The notes: generated by a model from the sequence alone, not told the origin. A stretch of 63,392 nt of DNA from Microbacterium oleivorans NBRC 103075 (GCF_001552475.1 NZ_BCRG01000016.1:1-63392), one strand, 5' to 3'. Shown: positions 31,994-40,966, counted from the first letter of the stretch. Translations and numbers: made by a program.

Positions 31994-33298
31994 ATGTCAT
32001 CGACCCATTCCCGAGCACGGCGAATCGCCGCCGTGCTCGCCGTCACCGCACTGGGCGGCGCGCTGCTCGCCGGCTGCTCGGCCGACGGTCGCGAGACCCT
32101 GCGCTTCACCTTCAGCAAGCGGGAGGCGCTGCCGTTCATGCAGGACGTCGTGCAGACCTACAACGCGTCGCAGGACGACGTCACCGTCGAGATGGACACC
32201 TCCGGTGTCGACGTCGTCTCGGCCAGCTTCGTCCGCGGCAACCCGCCCGACATCATGCTTGCCAACTACAACTACGAGGTCGCCCGTTTCGTGCAGCGCT
32301 GCGCGCTCAGCGACCTCGGCGGGACGGATGCCGCCGGCACGGTGCGCGAAGACCTGCAGCCGCTGATGGAGCAGTACGGCACCTGCGAGGGGCGCACGAG
32401 CGCCCTGCCGTACTCCGTGATGGCGTCCTCCGTGATCTACAACACGAAGATCTTCGAGGAGAACGGTCTGGAGATCCCGACGACGTGGGACGAGCTCATC
32501 GCCGTCTGCGACGCGCTGAAGGGAGCCGGCGTCACCCCGTTCTACGGCACGTTCAAGGACGACTGGACGGTCGCGCAGGGCTGGTACGACTACGCAATCG
32601 GCGGCTCTCTCGACGTCATCGACTTCTTCGACCAGCTGGCGGGCGAGGGGGCGGAGGTCGACGGATCGTCGGCCGTCTCCTTCGAGAAGGACTTCACCCC
32701 GCCGGTCGAGAAGGTGCTGACGCTCGCGACGGAGTACACGAACGACGACGCCGACAGTCGCGCCTACGGCGACGGCAACCTCGACTTCGGCAACGGCGAG
32801 GCCGCGATGTATCTGCAGGGACCGTGGGCGTTCAGTGAGATCGCCAAGACCGCGCCCGATGCGCCGCTCGGCACCTTCCCGCTCCCGATGACCGACGACC
32901 CCGACGACCTCGCGATCCGCGTGAACATGGATCTCGCGGCCATGATCCCCGACGCCTCCACCAAGAAGGATGCCGCCCGGGACTTCCTCGAGTACCTGTA
33001 CCAGCCCGACATCATCGAGGCCTACAACGACTCGCAGCTCGGTTTCTCGCCGACGAAGGATGCCCCGCCGCCCCAGGACCCCCGCATCGAGGGCATGCAG
33101 TCCTATTACGACGAGGGTCGGATCTATCAGGGACCGTCGGTCCTCGTCCCGAAGACCATCCCGGTGTTCGCCCACGCGCAGGCCATGCTCTTCGGCCAGG
33201 ACCCCGCTCGGACGTTCGCCACCATGGACAGTGATTGGTCGCGACTCGCGTTCCGTCAGCCCGTCCTCACCGACGAGGCCGAGGAGGCAACGCGATGA
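31994..33298 (+). CDS. ABC sugar importer, substrate-binding lipoprotein
   Basis: The 434-residue protein has a lipoprotein signal ending LLAGCSAD and a type I extracellular sugar-binding fold. Its typical phrases are NPPDIMLANYNYEVARF, YNTKIFEENGLEIPTTWDELIAVCDAL, GEAAMYLQGPWA and AARDFLEYLYQPD. With the two permeases and a GH13 glucosidase the ligand is probably an alpha-glucoside. No ATPase is encoded nearby, so a shared MsiK-type ATPase is expected. Confidence 0.93.
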   Translation: MSSTHSRARRIAAVLAVTALGGALLAGCSADGRETLRFTFSKREALPFMQDVVQTYNASQDDVTVEMDTSGVDVVSASFVRGNPPDIMLANYNYEVARFVQRCALSDLGGTDAAGTVREDLQPLMEQYGTCEGRTSALPYSVMASSVIYNTKIFEENGLEIPTTWDELIAVCDALKGAGVTPFYGTFKDDWTVAQGWYDYAIGGSLDVIDFFDQLAGEGAEVDGSSAVSFEKDFTPPVEKVLTLATEYTNDDADSRAYGDGNLDFGNGEAAMYLQGPWAFSEIAKTAPDAPLGTFPLPMTDDPDDLAIRVNMDLAAMIPDASTKKDAARDFLEYLYQPDIIEAYNDSQLGFSPTKDAPPPQDPRIEGMQSYYDEGRIYQGPSVLVPKTIPVFAHAQAMLFGQDPARTFATMDSDWSRLAFRQPVLTDEAEEATR

Positions 33299-34218
33299 CC
33301 ACCACCACCGGCGCGACGACGACGCTCCTCACCGCAGGGGATCGAAAGGCCCGGCGCAGTAGGAAGCGCGTCGAACCGATCTACTACCTGTTCCTGCTGC
33401 CGACCGTCCTGCTCTTCACGCTGGCGATCACCGTCCCCGGACTCATCGGCATCTTCTTCAGCCTCACCGACTCGATCGGGCTGGGGGAGTGGAACTTCAT
33501 CGGATTCACCAACTACATCGCCCTCTTCAGCGACCCGGCGATCCTGCAGAGCTACCTGTTCACCGCGGGCTTCGCGATCGCGACCGTCATCGTGGTGAAC
33601 ATCGCGGCATTCCTGCTCGCGGTCGGACTGACCTCCCGCGTCCGCTTCAAGACGGGCCTCCGGACGATCTTCGTGATCCCGATGGTCATCTCGGGCATCA
33701 TCATCGCCTACGTCTTCAACTTCCTGTTCTCGAACTCGCTGCCGTCGGCGGGGTCGACCCTCGGCATCCCGTGGCTGCAGGAAAGCCTCCTCGCCAACCC
33801 GGATCTCGCGTGGGTCGCCATCGTCATCGTCACCGCATGGCAGGCGGTCCCGGGGACCCTCCTCATCTACATCGCGGGGCTCCTGTCGGTGCCGGGCGAT
33901 GTGTACGAGGCGGCCGACATCGACGGCGCATCGAAGCGTCAGCAGCTGTTCCGGATCACCCTGCCGCTGGTCGCGGGCTACGTCGTCATCAACGTGATCC
34001 TCGGCTTCAAGGGGTTCCTCAACGCGTACGACATCATCGTCGGCCTCACCGGCGGCGGACCTGGCACCGCCACCCGCAGCGTCGCGATGACGATCATCGC
34101 GGGCTTCAACGGCGGCGACTACGCCTACCAGATGGCCAACGCGACGATCTTCTTCATCGTGGCCGTTCTCATCTCGCTCCTCCAGCTCTCGCTCACGCGG
34201 GGAAGGAACCGGTTCTGA
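33295..34218 (+). CDS. ABC sugar permease, MalF type
   Basis: The 307-residue protein has six helices and the EAA loop EAADIDGASKRQQLFRITLPLV that contacts the ATPase. The ATG lies in an ATGA overlap with the binding-protein stop and has GAGGAGG upstream. It forms a heterodimer with the next permease. Confidence 0.93.
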   Translation: MTTTTGATTTLLTAGDRKARRSRKRVEPIYYLFLLPTVLLFTLAITVPGLIGIFFSLTDSIGLGEWNFIGFTNYIALFSDPAILQSYLFTAGFAIATVIVVNIAAFLLAVGLTSRVRFKTGLRTIFVIPMVISGIIIAYVFNFLFSNSLPSAGSTLGIPWLQESLLANPDLAWVAIVIVTAWQAVPGTLLIYIAGLLSVPGDVYEAADIDGASKRQQLFRITLPLVAGYVVINVILGFKGFLNAYDIIVGLTGGGPGTATRSVAMTIIAGFNGGDYAYQMANATIFFIVAVLISLLQLSLTRGRNRF

Positions 34219-35129
34219 TGTCCACCACTCAGCCCGCGCTCGCGTTCGAGCAGGCCGACGCCGTCACAGCGCCCGACCGACCCACGAAGCCGCCTCGCCG
34301 CAGGATGGTCGAACGGTTCAACTGGTCGAGCACCGTCATCCTGTTCCTCTGCTCCATCACCGTCCTCCTGCCGCTGTACGTCACCATCTCGATGGCCCTG
34401 AAGACGACGGGGCAGGCCGTCGACGGCAATGCGTTCTCGCTGCCGGCGCCCATCAGCTTCGACGGGTTCGTCCAGGCGTGGAACCTCACGCAGTTCCCGG
34501 TCGGCGCGGGCATTTCGTTCCTCGTGACGGCCGGCACCGTGATCGCGACGATCATCCTTGCCGCGTTCGCCTCCTACGCGATCGTCCGCAACTGGGATCG
34601 CAAGCTCTTCCGGTACTCGTTCTTCTACCTGCTCGCGGCGATGTTCATCCCGTTCCCCGTCGTCGCGCTGCCGCAGATCCAGCTGACCGGACGCCTCGGA
34701 CTCGACAACCCGTTCGGTGTCATCCTGCTGGCCACGATGTTCCAGCTGAGCTTCAGCGTGCTGCTGTTCACCGCCTTCCTCCGGTCGATACCGATCGAGC
34801 TCGAGGAGAGCGCGCGCATCGACGGCGCGTCGACCTGGCAGACGTTCTGGAAGCTGATCTTCCCGTTGCTCGCTCCCATGAGCGCGACGGTCGGAATCTT
34901 CGCCTTCCTCTACGCCTGGAACGACTTCATGCTGCCGTCGCTGATCATCTCCGACCCGTCGATGCAGACACTCCCGGTGCGGCAGAACCTCTTCCAGACG
35001 CAATTCAGCAACAACTACAACGTCGCCTTCGCGTCGTACCTCATGGCCATGGCCCCCGCGATCCTCGCCTATCTCTTCACCCAGCGCTGGGTGATGGAGG
35101 GCGTGACGCAGGGCGCCGTCAAGGGCTGA
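34218..35129 (+). CDS. ABC sugar permease, MalG type
   Basis: The 303-residue protein has six helices, the EAA motif EESARIDGASTWQTFWKLIFPLL, and the usual MalG-like ending VMEGVTQGAVKG. The start codon overlaps the previous stop (TGATG). Confidence 0.93.
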   Translation: MSTTQPALAFEQADAVTAPDRPTKPPRRRMVERFNWSSTVILFLCSITVLLPLYVTISMALKTTGQAVDGNAFSLPAPISFDGFVQAWNLTQFPVGAGISFLVTAGTVIATIILAAFASYAIVRNWDRKLFRYSFFYLLAAMFIPFPVVALPQIQLTGRLGLDNPFGVILLATMFQLSFSVLLFTAFLRSIPIELEESARIDGASTWQTFWKLIFPLLAPMSATVGIFAFLYAWNDFMLPSLIISDPSMQTLPVRQNLFQTQFSNNYNVAFASYLMAMAPAILAYLFTQRWVMEGVTQGAVKG

Positions 35130-35155
35130 CCGACCACCGAACCCGAAAGGACACC

Positions 35156-36850
35156 GTGACCTCCGACGTGCAGACCGCGCCCGAGACCGCCGACCTCACC
35201 GACGCCGAGCTTCCCGAATGGTGGCGCCAGGCTGTCGTCTACCAGGTGTATCCGCGCAGCTTCGCGGACGCCGACGGTGACGGCATCGGCGACCTGCGAG
35301 GCATCCGCTCTCGGGTGCCGTATCTCAAGGAGCTCGGCGTCGACGCGATCTGGCTGAGCCCGTTCTACCCGTCGGAGCTCGCCGACGGCGGGTACGACGT
35401 GGCGGACTACCGCGACGTCGACCCGCGGCTCGGCACGCTCGACGACGCGGACGCGCTCATCGCCGCGCTCCACGAGGCGGGGATCAAGGTGGTCATCGAC
35501 ATCGTCCCGAACCACACGTCCGACCGGCACGCGTGGTTCCAGGAGGCGCTGGCGTCCGAACGCGGGTCGGCGGCACGCGCGCGCTACATCTTCCGCGACG
35601 GCAAGGGCGAGAAGGGCGAGGAACCGCCCGCGGACTGGCAGTCCGTGTTCGGCGGGCCGGCGTGGGAGCCGGTCGGCGACGGGCAGTGGTACTTCCACAA
35701 CTTCGCCGTCGAGCAGCCCGACCTCGACTGGTCGAACCCCGAGGTGCGCGCCGACTTCGTGCGGACGCTGCGCTTCTGGTCGGATCGCGGCGTCGACGGG
35801 TTCCGCATCGACGTCGCCCACATGCTGACGAAAGACCTGCCCGAGGAGCTTCCCACCCAGGCCGAGCTCGACGCGATACCGCACGACGGGCAGCATCCGA
35901 TGATCGACCGCGACGACGTGCACGAGGTGTATGCGGAGTGGCGGCAGGTGTTCAACTCTTACGACCCGCCACGCACCGCCGTTGCCGAGGCGTGGGTCGA
36001 CCCGTCCCGCATCCCGCTGTACGCGAGCGCCGAGAGCCTCGGGCAGGCGTTCAACTTCGACCTGCTCGAGGCGGACTTCGACGCGGGTCAGTTCCGGCGG
36101 GTCGTGTCCGACAACCTCGCGCTCGCCGCCTCGTCCGGATCCTCGACCACGTGGGTGCTGTCGAATCATGACGTCGTGCGTCACGCTACGCGCTACGGGC
36201 TGCCGCATCCGGATCGCGATGCCTCGGGCCGCCCCACCCGCAAGCACGGCAACGAATGGCTGCTCTCGGGCGGTGCCCAGCAGGCGGTGGACGCCGAAGC
36301 GGGACTCCGCGGCGCCCGAGCCGCGAGCCTGTTCGTCCTCGGGCTGCCGGGATCGGCGTACATCTATCAGGGCGAGGAGCTCGGCTTGCAGGAGGTCGGG
36401 GACATCCCGGAAGGCGACCGCCAGGACCCGACGTTCTTCCGCAGCCCTGGCGAGGACATCGGACGGGACGGATGCCGAGTGCCGATTCCCTGGTCTGAGT
36501 CCGGATCGTCGTTCGGCTTCGGCTCGGGAGGAGCGCACCTGCCGCAGCCGGCGTGGTTCGGCGAGATGTCGGTCGAGGCGCAGGAGGACGATCCCACGTC
36601 GACGCTGAACCTCTACCGCCGCGCGCTGGAACTGCGACACGAGCTGCAGGCCGCGGAGGAGCTGACCTGGCTCGAGACGGGGCGCGCCGACGTGCTCACG
36701 TTCGCTCGCCCGAACGGCTGGACCGTCGTGATCAACTTCGGCGACGAGCCGGTGGCCCTGCCGGCGGGTGAGGTGCTGCTCGCGAGCGCAGATCTGGACG
36801 GCGGCCGGCTGCCCGGGGCGACGACGGTCTGGCTGCGCGCCGCGGGCTGA
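35156..36850 (+). CDS. Alpha-glucosidase, glycoside hydrolase family 13
   Basis: The 564-residue cytoplasmic enzyme is likely to cleave terminal alpha-linked glucose from imported oligosaccharides. GH13 motifs are DIVPNHTSD, GFRIDVAHM (nucleophile Asp, about residue 216), AVAEAWVD (acid/base Glu, about 278) and LSNHDVVRH (stabilising Asp, about 338). The N terminus WWRQAVVYQVYPRSFADADGDGIGDL is typical of oligo-1,6-glucosidase/alpha-glucosidase types. GTG start 26 nt after the MalG-type gene, GAAAGGA upstream; last gene of the operon. Confidence 0.94.
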   Translation: MTSDVQTAPETADLTDAELPEWWRQAVVYQVYPRSFADADGDGIGDLRGIRSRVPYLKELGVDAIWLSPFYPSELADGGYDVADYRDVDPRLGTLDDADALIAALHEAGIKVVIDIVPNHTSDRHAWFQEALASERGSAARARYIFRDGKGEKGEEPPADWQSVFGGPAWEPVGDGQWYFHNFAVEQPDLDWSNPEVRADFVRTLRFWSDRGVDGFRIDVAHMLTKDLPEELPTQAELDAIPHDGQHPMIDRDDVHEVYAEWRQVFNSYDPPRTAVAEAWVDPSRIPLYASAESLGQAFNFDLLEADFDAGQFRRVVSDNLALAASSGSSTTWVLSNHDVVRHATRYGLPHPDRDASGRPTRKHGNEWLLSGGAQQAVDAEAGLRGARAASLFVLGLPGSAYIYQGEELGLQEVGDIPEGDRQDPTFFRSPGEDIGRDGCRVPIPWSESGSSFGFGSGGAHLPQPAWFGEMSVEAQEDDPTSTLNLYRRALELRHELQAAEELTWLETGRADVLTFARPNGWTVVINFGDEPVALPAGEVLLASADLDGGRLPGATTVWLRAAG

Positions 36851-36885
36851 CCGCGCAGATCGCCGAGGCAGCGTCCGGCAGGGTT

Positions 36886-36955
36886 CCGTTCTCCGGATGG
36901 ATGGGGGCTTCACGGCGGTCGGAGGGCTCCTGTGCCCCGATCCTCCGGAGAACGG
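36886..36955. repeat. 11-bp inverted repeat with a 48-nt loop after the glucosidase gene
   Basis: CCGTTCTCCGG (36886-36896) and CCGGAGAACGG (36945-36955) are perfect inverse copies in the 200-nt gap before the DNA glycosylase gene. It may be a weak terminator or a protein-binding pair. Nothing else is evident in the gap. Confidence 0.4.
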
Positions 36956-37050
36956 TCCGCTGTCGTTTCCCTCCGGTGGGGTGCGCACGCGACCAGCCGT
37001 GCCGGAATGCCGGACGATAGGCGGAGATTCGGCGCGCAGGAGGGGGACGG

Positions 37051-37848
37051 ATGCCGGAGGGCGACAGCGTGTACCGGTTGCGGGAGCGGCTGGCCGCGGC
37101 ATCCGTCGGTCACAGCGTCGTCGCGGGTGAACTGCGCTCCGGTGCGGCGGCGGGAACTCCGCTCGCGGGCCTGCGCATCGTCGAGTACGACACGCATGGC
37201 AAGCACGTGCTGACCCGCTTCGACACCGGGCAGACGCTGCACACGCACCTGCGCATGCAGGGGAGTTGGACGGTGACGCGGCCGGGCCGCCGCATCCCGT
37301 CCCGCGAAGATCACCGGGTTCGCGTGCGGATGCGGCTCGACGACGGGTCGACGCTGTGGGGGGTCGACCTGCCGGTGGTCGAGCTCGTCGCGACGGCTGA
37401 CGAGGGTGCGCTGCTCGGGTACCTCGGTCCCGATCCGCTGCGGAACGACTGGGATGCCGCCGAGGCGGTGCGTCGGCTGTCGTTGCAGCCCGAGCGGCCT
37501 TTGGTCGCGGCACTCCTCGACCAGCGGAACCTCGCCGGACTCGGCAACCTGTGGGTCAACGAGACCGCGTTCCTCTCGGGTGTGCATCCGTTCGCGCCGA
37601 TCGCCTCAGCCGACCTCGAGCCGCTCGTCGAACGAGCAGCCCGGATGCTGCGGATTTCGGCCACCGTGCCCGGCATGTACCAGGTGACCACCGGCTCGAC
37701 GCGGAAGGGCGAATCGCACTGGGTCGTCGGTCGCGCCGGGCGCCCGTGCCTGCGGTGCGGCACCCGGATCCTCGTGCGCGACGAGGTCGCGAACGACCCC
37801 GAGCGCCGTCGCACGTGGTGGTGCCCACGCTGTCAGCCGGGGGCATGA
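37051..37848 (+). CDS. nei2: Nei/Fpg-family DNA glycosylase (Nei2-like endonuclease VIII)
   Basis: The 265-residue base-excision-repair enzyme removes oxidised bases. It has the catalytic N terminus MPEGDSVYRLRERL (Pro2 nucleophile and Glu3 once Met is removed), the H2TH region (LLDQRNLAGLGNLWVNE), and a C-terminal zinc finger CLRCGT...CPRCQ. The MPEGDS start and the finger with short spacing fit actinobacterial Nei2. AGGAGGGGGACGG precedes the ATG. Confidence 0.93.
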   Translation: MPEGDSVYRLRERLAAASVGHSVVAGELRSGAAAGTPLAGLRIVEYDTHGKHVLTRFDTGQTLHTHLRMQGSWTVTRPGRRIPSREDHRVRVRMRLDDGSTLWGVDLPVVELVATADEGALLGYLGPDPLRNDWDAAEAVRRLSLQPERPLVAALLDQRNLAGLGNLWVNETAFLSGVHPFAPIASADLEPLVERAARMLRISATVPGMYQVTTGSTRKGESHWVVGRAGRPCLRCGTRILVRDEVANDPERRRTWWCPRCQPGA

Positions 37849-37892
37849 GCGTGCGTGACCGCAACCCCTTCGCCCTTGTCGGCCGCGCGACG

Positions 37893-37898
37893 TAGCGT
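37893..37898 (+). promoter_or_regulatory. -10 hexamer of a likely leaderless transcript (TAGCGT)
   Basis: TAGCGT stands exactly 6 nt before the ATG at 37905. Confidence 0.55.
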
Positions 37899-37904
37899 CG
37901 CCGC

Positions 37905-38279
37905 ATGGCTTCCACCCCGGCACCCAAGACGTGCGCCTCGTGCGGACGTGAGATCCAGTGGCGCAAGAAGTGGGAGAAGAGCTGGGATGACGTGAAGTAC
38001 TGCTCCGACGCGTGCCGGAAACGTGGCATCCGTCCCGTCGATGAGAAGCTCACGGCCTCGATCCGAGAGCTACTCGATGCACGCGCGGCGTCGGCCACGA
38101 TCTGCCCGTCCGAGGCGGCGCGCGCTGTGGGAGGCGAGGACTGGCGCGACCTGATGGAACCCGCCCGCCGGGCGGCGCGCCGCCTGGTCGCGATCGGCGA
38201 GGTCGAGATCACCCAGCGGGGGCAGGTCGTCGACCCGTCGACGGCGAAGGGGCCGATCCGCATCCGGAAGGCGCGTTGA
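37905..38279 (+). CDS. DUF2256-DUF3253 fusion protein
   Basis: The 124-residue protein has an N-terminal zinc-ribbon-like DUF2256 unit (KTCASCGREIQWRKKWEKSWDDVKYCSDACRKRG, four Cys) and a C-terminal winged-helix-like DUF3253 unit (ASIRELLDARAASATICPSEAARAVG). DUF2256 genes often lie beside photolyases and repair genes, consistent with this location; the function is unknown. Confidence 0.85.
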   Translation: MASTPAPKTCASCGREIQWRKKWEKSWDDVKYCSDACRKRGIRPVDEKLTASIRELLDARAASATICPSEAARAVGGEDWRDLMEPARRAARRLVAIGEVEITQRGQVVDPSTAKGPIRIRKAR

Positions 38280-38280
38280 C

Positions 38281-38733
38281 GTGCAGACCTTCGTACCGTT
38301 CAGCGACCTCGCGCGCGGCATGGCGGCGCTCGATACGAAGCGGCTCGGCAAGCAGCGGGTCGAGACGCTGCAGGTGATGCGCGCACTCACGATCCCGGAC
38401 TACGGCTGGCGGCACCATCCCGCAGTCGCGATGTGGCGCGGCCATCGCGCGGCGCTCATGGTCTACCAGGACCTCACGGTCGACGAATGGGTCCGCCGCG
38501 GTTTCGCCGACACGACCCGCGCCTCCACGCTCGCGACACTCGACGAGATCCCCGAGGACGGTGCCGAGTACCGGTCCGGGACGGTGAGGATGCCGCCGTG
38601 GTTCGGCCGCGAGGACGTCCACCGCTCGCACCGCTCGAACCTTCTGCGCAAGGACCTCGAGTACTACCGCGCACAGGGCTTCGACGACCCCGACGATCTC
38701 CCGTACGTGTGGCCGAAGGCCGAGAAGGCCTAA
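38281..38733 (+). CDS. MSMEG_6728-family protein (T4 endonuclease V-related)
   Basis: The 150-residue protein starts with GTG 1 nt after the previous stop. QTFVPFSDLARGMAALDTKRLGKQRVETLQV and GWRHHPAVAMWRGH are hallmarks of the family related to pyrimidine-dimer glycosylases. Repair activity is inferred from that similarity and from the Nei2 neighbour. Position next to DUF2256-DUF3253 suggests a small operon. Confidence 0.85.
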   Translation: MQTFVPFSDLARGMAALDTKRLGKQRVETLQVMRALTIPDYGWRHHPAVAMWRGHRAALMVYQDLTVDEWVRRGFADTTRASTLATLDEIPEDGAEYRSGTVRMPPWFGREDVHRSHRSNLLRKDLEYYRAQGFDDPDDLPYVWPKAEKA

Positions 38734-38734
38734 C

Positions 38735-39739
38735 TCAGGCGGACGCCGCCCACGCCCGGATCTCTGCGACGAGGTCGGCCTTGCGCCCGGCATCCGCGAA
38801 GGACGCCTCGATCGAGTTCGCGGCGAGATGCGCCAGTTCGGCCGTGTCGAAGCCGAGCGAGGCGGCGGCGGCGTAGTTGTCGCCGATGTAGCCGCCGAAG
38901 TACGACGGGTCGTCGGAATTGATCGTCACGACGACACCCGCGTCGACGAGCTCGCGCAGGGGGTGGGCGCTCAGCTCGGGCACGGCGCGTAGGCGCACGT
39001 TCGACAGGGGACACACCGTCAGCGCGACTCGGTGCTCGGCGAGATGCGCGAGCAATTCGGGGTCGTCGACCGAACGGATGCCGTGGTCCACCCGTTCGAC
39101 GTCGAGTAGCCGCAGGGCCTCCCAGACGTACGCGGCGGGTGCCTCCTCGCCTGCGTGGGCGACGCGACGCAGTCCCAGCTCGGCGGCCCGACGGAAGACG
39201 CCCTCGAACAGCGACGGCGGGTAGCCGACCTCTGCGGAGTCCAGGCCGATCCCGAGCAGCTCGTGCGCACGCGGCGCGATCTCATCGAGGAGGGCCTCGG
39301 CGGAGGCGACCGGGTGGTCGCGGACGATGCAGACGATCAGCCCCCCGGTGATGCCGAATCGCTCCCTCCCGACGTCGAGCCCTGCGCGGAGCCCGTCGAT
39401 GACGACGTCGACCGGCACGCCGTTCGCCGCGTGGACCTGCGGGTCGAAGAACATCTCGACGTGGCGGACGCCGTCGGTAGCAGCCCGCTCGAGGTAGGCG
39501 ACCGCGAGATCGGTGAAGTCCTGCTCCGTCCGCAGCACCACCATGCACGCGTAGTAGAGGTCGAGGAACGACTGCAGGTCTTCGAAGTCGTAGCGACGTC
39601 GCAGGTCATCCACGTCGGCGAACGGCAGGGTCACGCCATTGCGCGCCGCGAGAGTGAACGCGAGTTCGGGCTCTAATGTCCCCTCGATGTGCAGGTGCAG
39701 TTCGGCTTTGGGGAGAGTGCGCAGATCGGGGCTTGTCAC
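38735..39739 (-). CDS. Adenine deaminase-type member of the adenosine deaminase family
   Basis: The 334-residue metal-dependent deaminase has the zinc motif AELHLHIEG (His-x-His), a His in VAHAGEE, DHG and the late Asp pair INSDDPSYFGGY. IEGTLEPE near the N terminus, GLDSAEVGYPPSLFEGVF and the SDDPxYFGGY ending are typical of the adenine-specific branch rather than adenosine deaminases, so conversion of adenine to hypoxanthine is preferred. Adenine released from methylthioadenosine could feed it, given the nearby mtn genes (speculative). Confidence 0.88.
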   Translation of the reverse strand: MTSPDLRTLPKAELHLHIEGTLEPELAFTLAARNGVTLPFADVDDLRRRYDFEDLQSFLDLYYACMVVLRTEQDFTDLAVAYLERAATDGVRHVEMFFDPQVHAANGVPVDVVIDGLRAGLDVGRERFGITGGLIVCIVRDHPVASAEALLDEIAPRAHELLGIGLDSAEVGYPPSLFEGVFRRAAELGLRRVAHAGEEAPAAYVWEALRLLDVERVDHGIRSVDDPELLAHLAEHRVALTVCPLSNVRLRAVPELSAHPLRELVDAGVVVTINSDDPSYFGGYIGDNYAAAASLGFDTAELAHLAANSIEASFADAGRKADLVAEIRAWAASA

Positions 39740-39766
39740 GGGGAGCCATCGTACGGCTGAGAACGA

Positions 39767-39811
39767 CGAAAGGGTGCGGAGTCGGCGAGTCGGCCGTCCT
39801 CCGCACCCTTT
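39767..39811 (-). terminator. Intrinsic terminator of the GlsB/Asp23 operon
   Basis: Perfect 14-bp arms (GAAAGGGTGCGGAG at 39767-39780; inverse at 39798-39811) with a 17-nt loop. It lies 25 nt past the GlsB stop and upstream of the adenine deaminase start. Confidence 0.8.
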
Positions 39812-39835
39812 CGGGTACTCAGCTGTTCAGGGAAC

Positions 39836-40105
39836 TCAGCTCTTCGAGCGCTTGCGGCCGAACAGTGCGCCGTAGATCAGCAGAACGATGATCGATCCGC
39901 CGATGGCCAGCAGCCAGGTCGACAGCGAGAAGAACTCGTTCAGGTTGACGTTGAAGATCAGCCCACCGAGCCAGCCGCCGAGGAGAGCGCCGACAATTCC
40001 GAGGAGGAGCGTGACGAACCAGCCGCCGCCCTGCTTGCCCGGGAGGATCAGCTTGGCGATGGCGCCAGCGAGAAGCCCGAGGATGAGGAAACCGAAAAAG
40101 CCCAT
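39836..40105 (-). CDS. GlsB/YeaQ/YmgE-family membrane protein
   Basis: The 89-residue protein has three helices and the family pattern GLLAGAIAKLILPGKQGGGW...LGIVGALLGGWLGG. Members are transglycosylase-associated stress proteins; in Gram-positive bacteria they often sit in Gls24/Asp23 operons, as here. Exact function unknown. Confidence 0.92.
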   Translation of the reverse strand: MGFFGFLILGLLAGAIAKLILPGKQGGGWFVTLLLGIVGALLGGWLGGLIFNVNLNEFFSLSTWLLAIGGSIIVLLIYGALFGRKRSKS

Positions 40106-40158
40106 GATTACTCCTTAGTGATGGTGGTGTCCGAGTCGTTCTGTGACGGACGCCGGGA

Positions 40159-40374
40159 CTAGCTGAATCGCTTGCGGACGTCTTTAGCAATTCCCTTGAC
40201 GTCGGCCGCGATCTTCTTCGCTTTCTTCTCGCGGTCCTTCTTGGTCCTCCGCTCGTCGCGCATTCGCACGAGCTGGTGGGGCACCGATTCGGACTTCTTC
40301 ACCGTGACGGACCGGCTGCCGACGACGTAAGCGACGAAGGCGATTGCGCCCAGGATGAGGATCTTGTTGCGCAT
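40159..40374 (-). CDS. Small membrane-anchored basic protein
   Basis: The 71-residue protein has one N-terminal transmembrane helix (KILILGAIAFVAYVVGS) and a Lys/Arg-rich cytoplasmic tail (RRTKKDREKKAKKIAADVKG). It lies between the Asp23 and GlsB genes and is likely part of the same envelope-stress unit; it may tether Asp23 as AmaP-type proteins do in other Gram-positives (inference). Confidence 0.75.
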   Translation of the reverse strand: MRNKILILGAIAFVAYVVGSRSVTVKKSESVPHQLVRMRDERRTKKDREKKAKKIAADVKGIAKDVRKRFS

Positions 40375-40376
40375 GG

Positions 40377-40835
40377 TCAGGCGACGCGGGGCTCAGCGTG
40401 GTCGTCGTCATCGTCAGCGATGTGGACGTCGTGGATCTCGACGTTCACCTCGACGACGTCGAGGCCGGTCAGGCGCTCGATCGCACCGGCCACGGATGCG
40501 CGGACCTGGTCGGCGACCTGGCCGATCGGCGCCGGGTACTCGACGACGACCTTCAGGTCTGCGGCGGCCTGCGTCTCGCCGACCTCCACCTTCACGCCCT
40601 GCGTCAGATCGGTGGCGTTCACCGCATCACGGATCGCCCCGAGCGCGCGTGCTCCGCCGCCGCCGAGCGCGTACACGCCGGTGACCTCGCGGGCGGCGAT
40701 GCCGGCGACCTTCGCGACGACGCCGTCGGTGATCGTGATGCGGCCGGCGACCTTCTGGTCGTCGCTGCTGCGGGTGGATGCCGAACGGTCGACGCGCGTC
40801 GCGGTGGCGGGGGTGGTGGTCTTGTTCTCAGCCAT
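40377..40835 (-). CDS. Asp23/Gls24-family envelope-stress protein
   Basis: The 152-residue protein has the Asp23 core GRITITDGVVAKVAGIAAREVTGVYAL and VEVNVEIHDVHI. These are membrane-associated stress proteins induced under alkaline or envelope stress. The ATG at 40835 has AGGGA 8 nt upstream; a GTG at 40850 is less likely. First gene of a three-gene operon ended by the terminator at 39767-39811. Confidence 0.92.
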   Translation of the reverse strand: MAENKTTTPATATRVDRSASTRSSDDQKVAGRITITDGVVAKVAGIAAREVTGVYALGGGGARALGAIRDAVNATDLTQGVKVEVGETQAAADLKVVVEYPAPIGQVADQVRASVAGAIERLTGLDVVEVNVEIHDVHIADDDDDHAEPRVA

Positions 40836-40966
40836 GGGGATGTCCCTCACTGTGTGGTCTCGTCCGACGCGCCATGGTGGCGTCGTCGTGGGGCGTGGGT
40901 TCCGCCCTCACAGGTAAGAGGGACCCCGGCGCCGAAACGTCACAAAAAAGTGAGGGATATCCCGGA

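Noticed and set aside
35069..37513. Minus-strand frame of about 800 codons opposite the glucosidase and nei2 genes
   Set aside because: High GC leaves few stops on the antisense strand; both plus-strand genes have intact catalytic motifs.
40870..40890. CGCCATGGTGGCG palindrome upstream of the Asp23 gene as an operator
   Set aside because: Arms are only 5 bp and such sequences arise often by chance in GC-rich DNA.
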